A DNA stretch of 17,083 nt, taken from assembly GCA_031398695.1 (NCBI GenBank), contig JANNNU010000230.1:1-17083 (forward strand), written 5' to 3'. How positions within the stretch are numbered: the first letter of the stretch is position 1; every line of letters starts with the position of its first letter. The position numbers and the translations under genes are program-made. The notes under the pieces were generated by a model, which was not told where the DNA came from, searched no databases, and saw only the letters and a list, made by a program, of their open reading frames with translations. This DNA is from JAIYDJ01 sp031398695 (GTDB lineage: Bacteria > Pseudomonadota > Alphaproteobacteria > Rhodobacterales > Rhodobacteraceae). Shown here piece after piece: positions 14,983 to 17,083 of the stretch.

Positions 14983-15252
14983 GTGGTCACCTATTAGGAC
15001 GTCTACCCTTCGGCGGCCCTCCTGCGCAGTTTCGACGTGGTCCGCCCCCGGGCCGCCGACCTCTTGAACCTCGAATACTTCGAGGCCGAACCCGCCCGCA
15101 TGCCGCATGAAGTATTTGCCCAGCACCACCTGCTGCTGAACCTGCGCGCCACGCCGACGCGGGTGGAGAAATGGCGCGACGCGTTGCACCGCGACTTCCT
15201 CTACCTGCCGGACGAGATCGTGCTGACACCCGCCGGCATCCGCAGCGTCTGA
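14983..15252 (+). pseudogene. AraC-family regulator remnant (N-terminal domain only)
   Basis: A strong AGGAGGG (14971-14977) precedes a GTG at 14983, but codon 5 is TAG (14995-14997). After that the same frame stays open to 15252. It encodes the N-terminal sensor part of an AraC-type regulator. Family-like pieces are ARMPHEVFAQHHLLLNLR, RVEKWRDALHRDF and DEIVLTPAGIRS. Intact relatives continue after TPAGIRSGW for about 180 more residues, including the two HTH motifs. Here the frame ends in V-stop just after IRS. So the gene has an early nonsense codon and has lost its DNA-binding half. An alternative start after the TAG (ATG-like at 15037 is GTG) would give a 71-residue fragment. Confidence 0.7.
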
Positions 15253-15320
15253 CCGCTGTGACCTCGCTTGTCCTCTGGACGGCAACACTCATCCTCGGGC
15301 GCTGGGTGGCCTTCGTCTAG
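15243..15320 (+). pseudogene. Possible C-terminal scrap of a membrane protein
   Basis: In a frame different from the AraC remnant, the sequence encodes RLTAVTSLVLWTATLILGRW followed by VAFV and a TAG. This looks like a last transmembrane helix and tail, resembling the ends of DUF6644-type membrane proteins as I remember them. Resemblance starts where the AraC resemblance stops (about 15243-15248), which suggests a deletion joint between two former genes. The piece is short and could be coincidence. Confidence 0.35.
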
Positions 15321-15412
15321 CGCACCGTGTTCCATTTTCGCCATACCCGAGCGGCCAACCAGATGACCGAGTCGAGGAAGAAAGTAAAATACAGGCGAAA
15401 AAAAGGAGCCCT

Positions 15413-16442
15413 ATAAGCAGTAGCGCCTCCTTGGCCGCACCGGCCTTTACGTTTCGACACTGGCCCTTGGGACGATGACATGGGGCGGGCGTGGCTTCTG
15501 GCAGGTCGTTGGCCAACTTGATCGTGACGCGGCCCGCAACCAGCTGAAGCAGGCGTTCGATGCGGGCGTGAACCTGATCGACACGGCCGATGTCTATTCC
15601 GAAGGGCAATCCGCAACCTACCTCGACGCAGCGGTTCGCGACCTCGGCCTGCCTCGGCACGATCTCATCATCTCCACAAAGGCCCGCGGCCGGACGGGCA
15701 CGGGGGTAAATCGGGTGGGACTCAGCAGGGTGCATTTGATGCATGCACTCGACGCAAGCCTCAAGCGATTGGGGCTCGACGATATCGATCTCTATCAATC
15801 CATGGCTTCGATGAGGTGACGCCCATCGAAGAAACGCTGCGCGCGCTCGATGACATGGTCCATTCTGGCAAGGTGCGCAGCATCGGCCTGTCGAACTTTG
15901 CGGCCTGGCGGATCATGGAGGCCCTTGGAATTTCGGATCGCCGCAACCTCAACCACCTCGAAACCGTGCAAGCCTATTATTCGCTGGCGCGGAGGGACAT
16001 CGAACGCGAGGTGCTGCCCCTCGCAGCAGCGCACGGATTGAGCATCTTGGTATGGGGCCCACTGGCGGGTGGCCTATTGTCCGGTAAGTTCCTGACCGGA
16101 GCCGATGACCCGGCAGGTGCAAGGCGTAGTAGTTTTGACTTCCCGCCAGCAGATCGTGTGTGCGTTACGGCGATCGTCCAGGTGTTGGCAGAAATCGCAA
16201 GCGAGCGCGAAACCTCTGTTGCTCGCACGGCTTTGGCGTGGACCATGGCGCAGCCGGGCGTCACGAGCGTGTTGATCGGGGCAAAAGCGCCTGATCAACT
16301 TGCAGCCAATCTGTCAGCCGCCGACCTTTTTCTGACTGAAAGCGAAATCGCTCGGCTGAACGCGGTTTCGGCGCTGGCGCCAGAGTATCCCGGCTGGATG
16401 GAAGAATTTCAGGCAGGGGATCGAAGACCAAAATTGGCTTGA
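15413..16442 (+). pseudogene. Aldo/keto reductase, broken by start loss, stop and frameshift
   Basis: An NADPH-dependent aldo/keto reductase in pieces. GGAG (15405-15408) is followed by AT-AAG-CAG-TAG-CGC. Restoring one G would give ATG AAG CAG, and the fourth codon is now TAG. The frame then reads RLLGRTGLYVS...LALGTMTWGG, LIDTADVYSEG (catalytic Asp and Tyr) and IISTK (catalytic Lys). At 15796-15799 a base is missing: TATCAATCCATGG would be YQIHGFDEVTP with one more A, and the frame with the catalytic His shifts. The second part, from 15816, gives PIEETLRALDDMV, SIGLSNFAAW, VWGPLAGGLLSGKF and the cofactor-end VLIGAKAPDQLAANL. Repaired, it has about 343 codons, normal for the family. Confidence 0.88.
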
Positions 16443-16497
16443 AAAATGAAACAGGGTGGGTAGAGACACGTGGTGAACACGCGGTTAGCACGTATCA

Positions 16498-17083
16498 TCA
16501 ATAGTCCGTCTCCACGTAGACCCTCGAGCTGTCAAAAGCGACCGCTGCCGCCGTGGCACCATTATTCATGAACAGCCTCGGTGACAGGAACTGCGTGTTG
16601 GTTGGCAGGTCCGCTGTGATATCCTGCTCGAACACCGCGCCCGAAACCTCGTCGACCACTCGCACCCAGACCGAGCTGCCGTTGGATGGTGCCGCGATGT
16701 AGAGGGTAAGCACCCCACCCGTCGCGATGCCAAAACTCGCCCCCATGTCGGTCAGCGTCGGTGCACCGGTGCCATCGTTCGCGACCAGTTGCCAGCGGGT
16801 GTGGGTGCCGCGCTGGAAGCCGATGCCGATGCAGTTGATGGCGGTGGCCAGCGTCAGCGTCGTGGCTAGCGCGGCGGTTGATCCGTAAAGCCCGAAGAAG
16901 CCCATCCCGGTTGCCTGCAGCGTCGTCAGCGAAATCCGCGTCACGAAGGTCCAGCCGCCGAGGCCTGCGGCATTGCCACGCCAGCAGGCCCAGCCTGCGG
17001 AACGCTGTTCGGCGGCGGCATCAACGGTGGCGGCTGAGGTCAGGCGCCAGCGGCGCATCGAGGCCGCGAGGTTCGTCGCGGCG
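16498..17083 (-). CDS. Phage structural protein, C-terminal part (partial)
   Basis: The frame is open to the right edge, so the start is outside the window; an ATG at 17058 is probably internal. About 195 residues are visible. The sequence is rich in Ala, Thr and Gly, with a jelly-roll-like beta pattern: GGWTFVTRIS, MGFFGLYGST, INCIGIGFQRGTHTRWQLV, then a NDGTGAPTLTDMGASF loop and an end SSRVYVETDY. This resembles the C-terminal domains of tail or tail-fibre-type proteins of alphaproteobacterial prophages, which often close in Y-x-ETD. It has no metabolic motif. The gene runs toward the broken aldo/keto reductase, and the 55-base gap has no obvious attachment repeat. Confidence 0.65.
   Translation of the reverse strand, partial: AATNLAASMRRWRLTSAATVDAAAEQRSAGWACWRGNAAGLGGWTFVTRISLTTLQATGMGFFGLYGSTAALATTLTLATAINCIGIGFQRGTHTRWQLVANDGTGAPTLTDMGASFGIATGGVLTLYIAAPSNGSSVWVRVVDEVSGAVFEQDITADLPTNTQFLSPRLFMNNGATAAAVAFDSSRVYVETDY

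Noticed and set aside
13993..15288. A 431-codon minus-strand open frame.
   Set aside because: It lies antisense to the complete SDR gene and lacks any recognisable domain; it is a GC-rich shadow.
9823..15423. Three in-frame TAG codons (zapE-like codon 230, AraC remnant codon 5, aldo/keto reductase codon 4) as a sign of amber recoding.
   Set aside because: Intact genes here (dehydrogenase, cyclase, AraC regulator) also end in TAG, the reductase also has a frameshift, and no suppressor or pyrrolysine tRNA is visible. Ordinary decay explains the pattern better.
1..17083. CRISPR arrays, tRNA or rRNA genes and complete insertion sequences.
   Set aside because: I saw no regularly spaced repeats, no tRNA-like cloverleaf, no rRNA signature and no transposase with terminal repeats.

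Overview
The window is high-GC DNA with dense, strongly GC-biased coding. Its gene families (Co-type nitrile hydratase, TctABC tripartite transporters, FadR-type GntR regulators, a ZapE ATPase, a class III cyclase) fit an alphaproteobacterium, most likely a Rhodobacterales member such as Paracoccus or Rhodobacter. That placement is inference from protein flavour; no rRNA or other taxonomic marker is present.

Layout. (1) Bases 1-385: a small HTH-type protein of the kind found beside recombinases and mobile elements. (2) Bases 545-5991, all on the minus strand: a compact array reading tctC-tctB-tctA, then an orphan ModA-like binding protein without a signal peptide, then Co-type nitrile hydratase alpha, beta and accessory protein. 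Several joints are 4-base or short overlaps. (3) Bases 6184-8164, plus strand: a LysR regulator divergent from tctC, followed by a ketopantoate-reductase-family dehydrogenase. (4) Bases 8192-9826: a fumarylacetoacetate-hydrolase-family gene (minus) divergent from a FadR-type GntR regulator (plus), with a near-perfect operator palindrome between them. (5) Bases 9823-10890: a zapE-like ATPase gene interrupted by an in-frame TAG. (6) Bases 10891-11538: no recognisable gene, but a good minus-strand terminator. (7) Bases 11539-12915: a membrane-anchored class III nucleotide cyclase (minus), divergent from an AraC regulator that is followed by a Tat-signal SDR oxidoreductase. (8) Bases 14983-16442: decayed genes, namely an AraC N-terminal fragment, a scrap that resembles a membrane-protein tail, and an aldo/keto reductase with a lost start, a stop and a one-base frameshift. 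(9) Bases 16498-17083: the C-terminal part of a phage structural (tail-type) protein running off the right edge.

How the genes may work together. The left half looks like a catabolic cassette. TctABC would bring in a carboxylate under LysR control, nitrile hydratase would turn a nitrile into an amide, and the dehydrogenase and FAH-family enzyme would act on the carbon skeleton under LysR or GntR control. No amidase or nitrilase is in the window, so the amide product would have to be handled by genes elsewhere. The right half is an eroding region next to phage DNA, with at least three broken genes mixed with intact regulators. The most unusual point is the coupling of a TTT transporter and an orphan cytosolic ModA-like protein to a cobalt nitrile hydratase.
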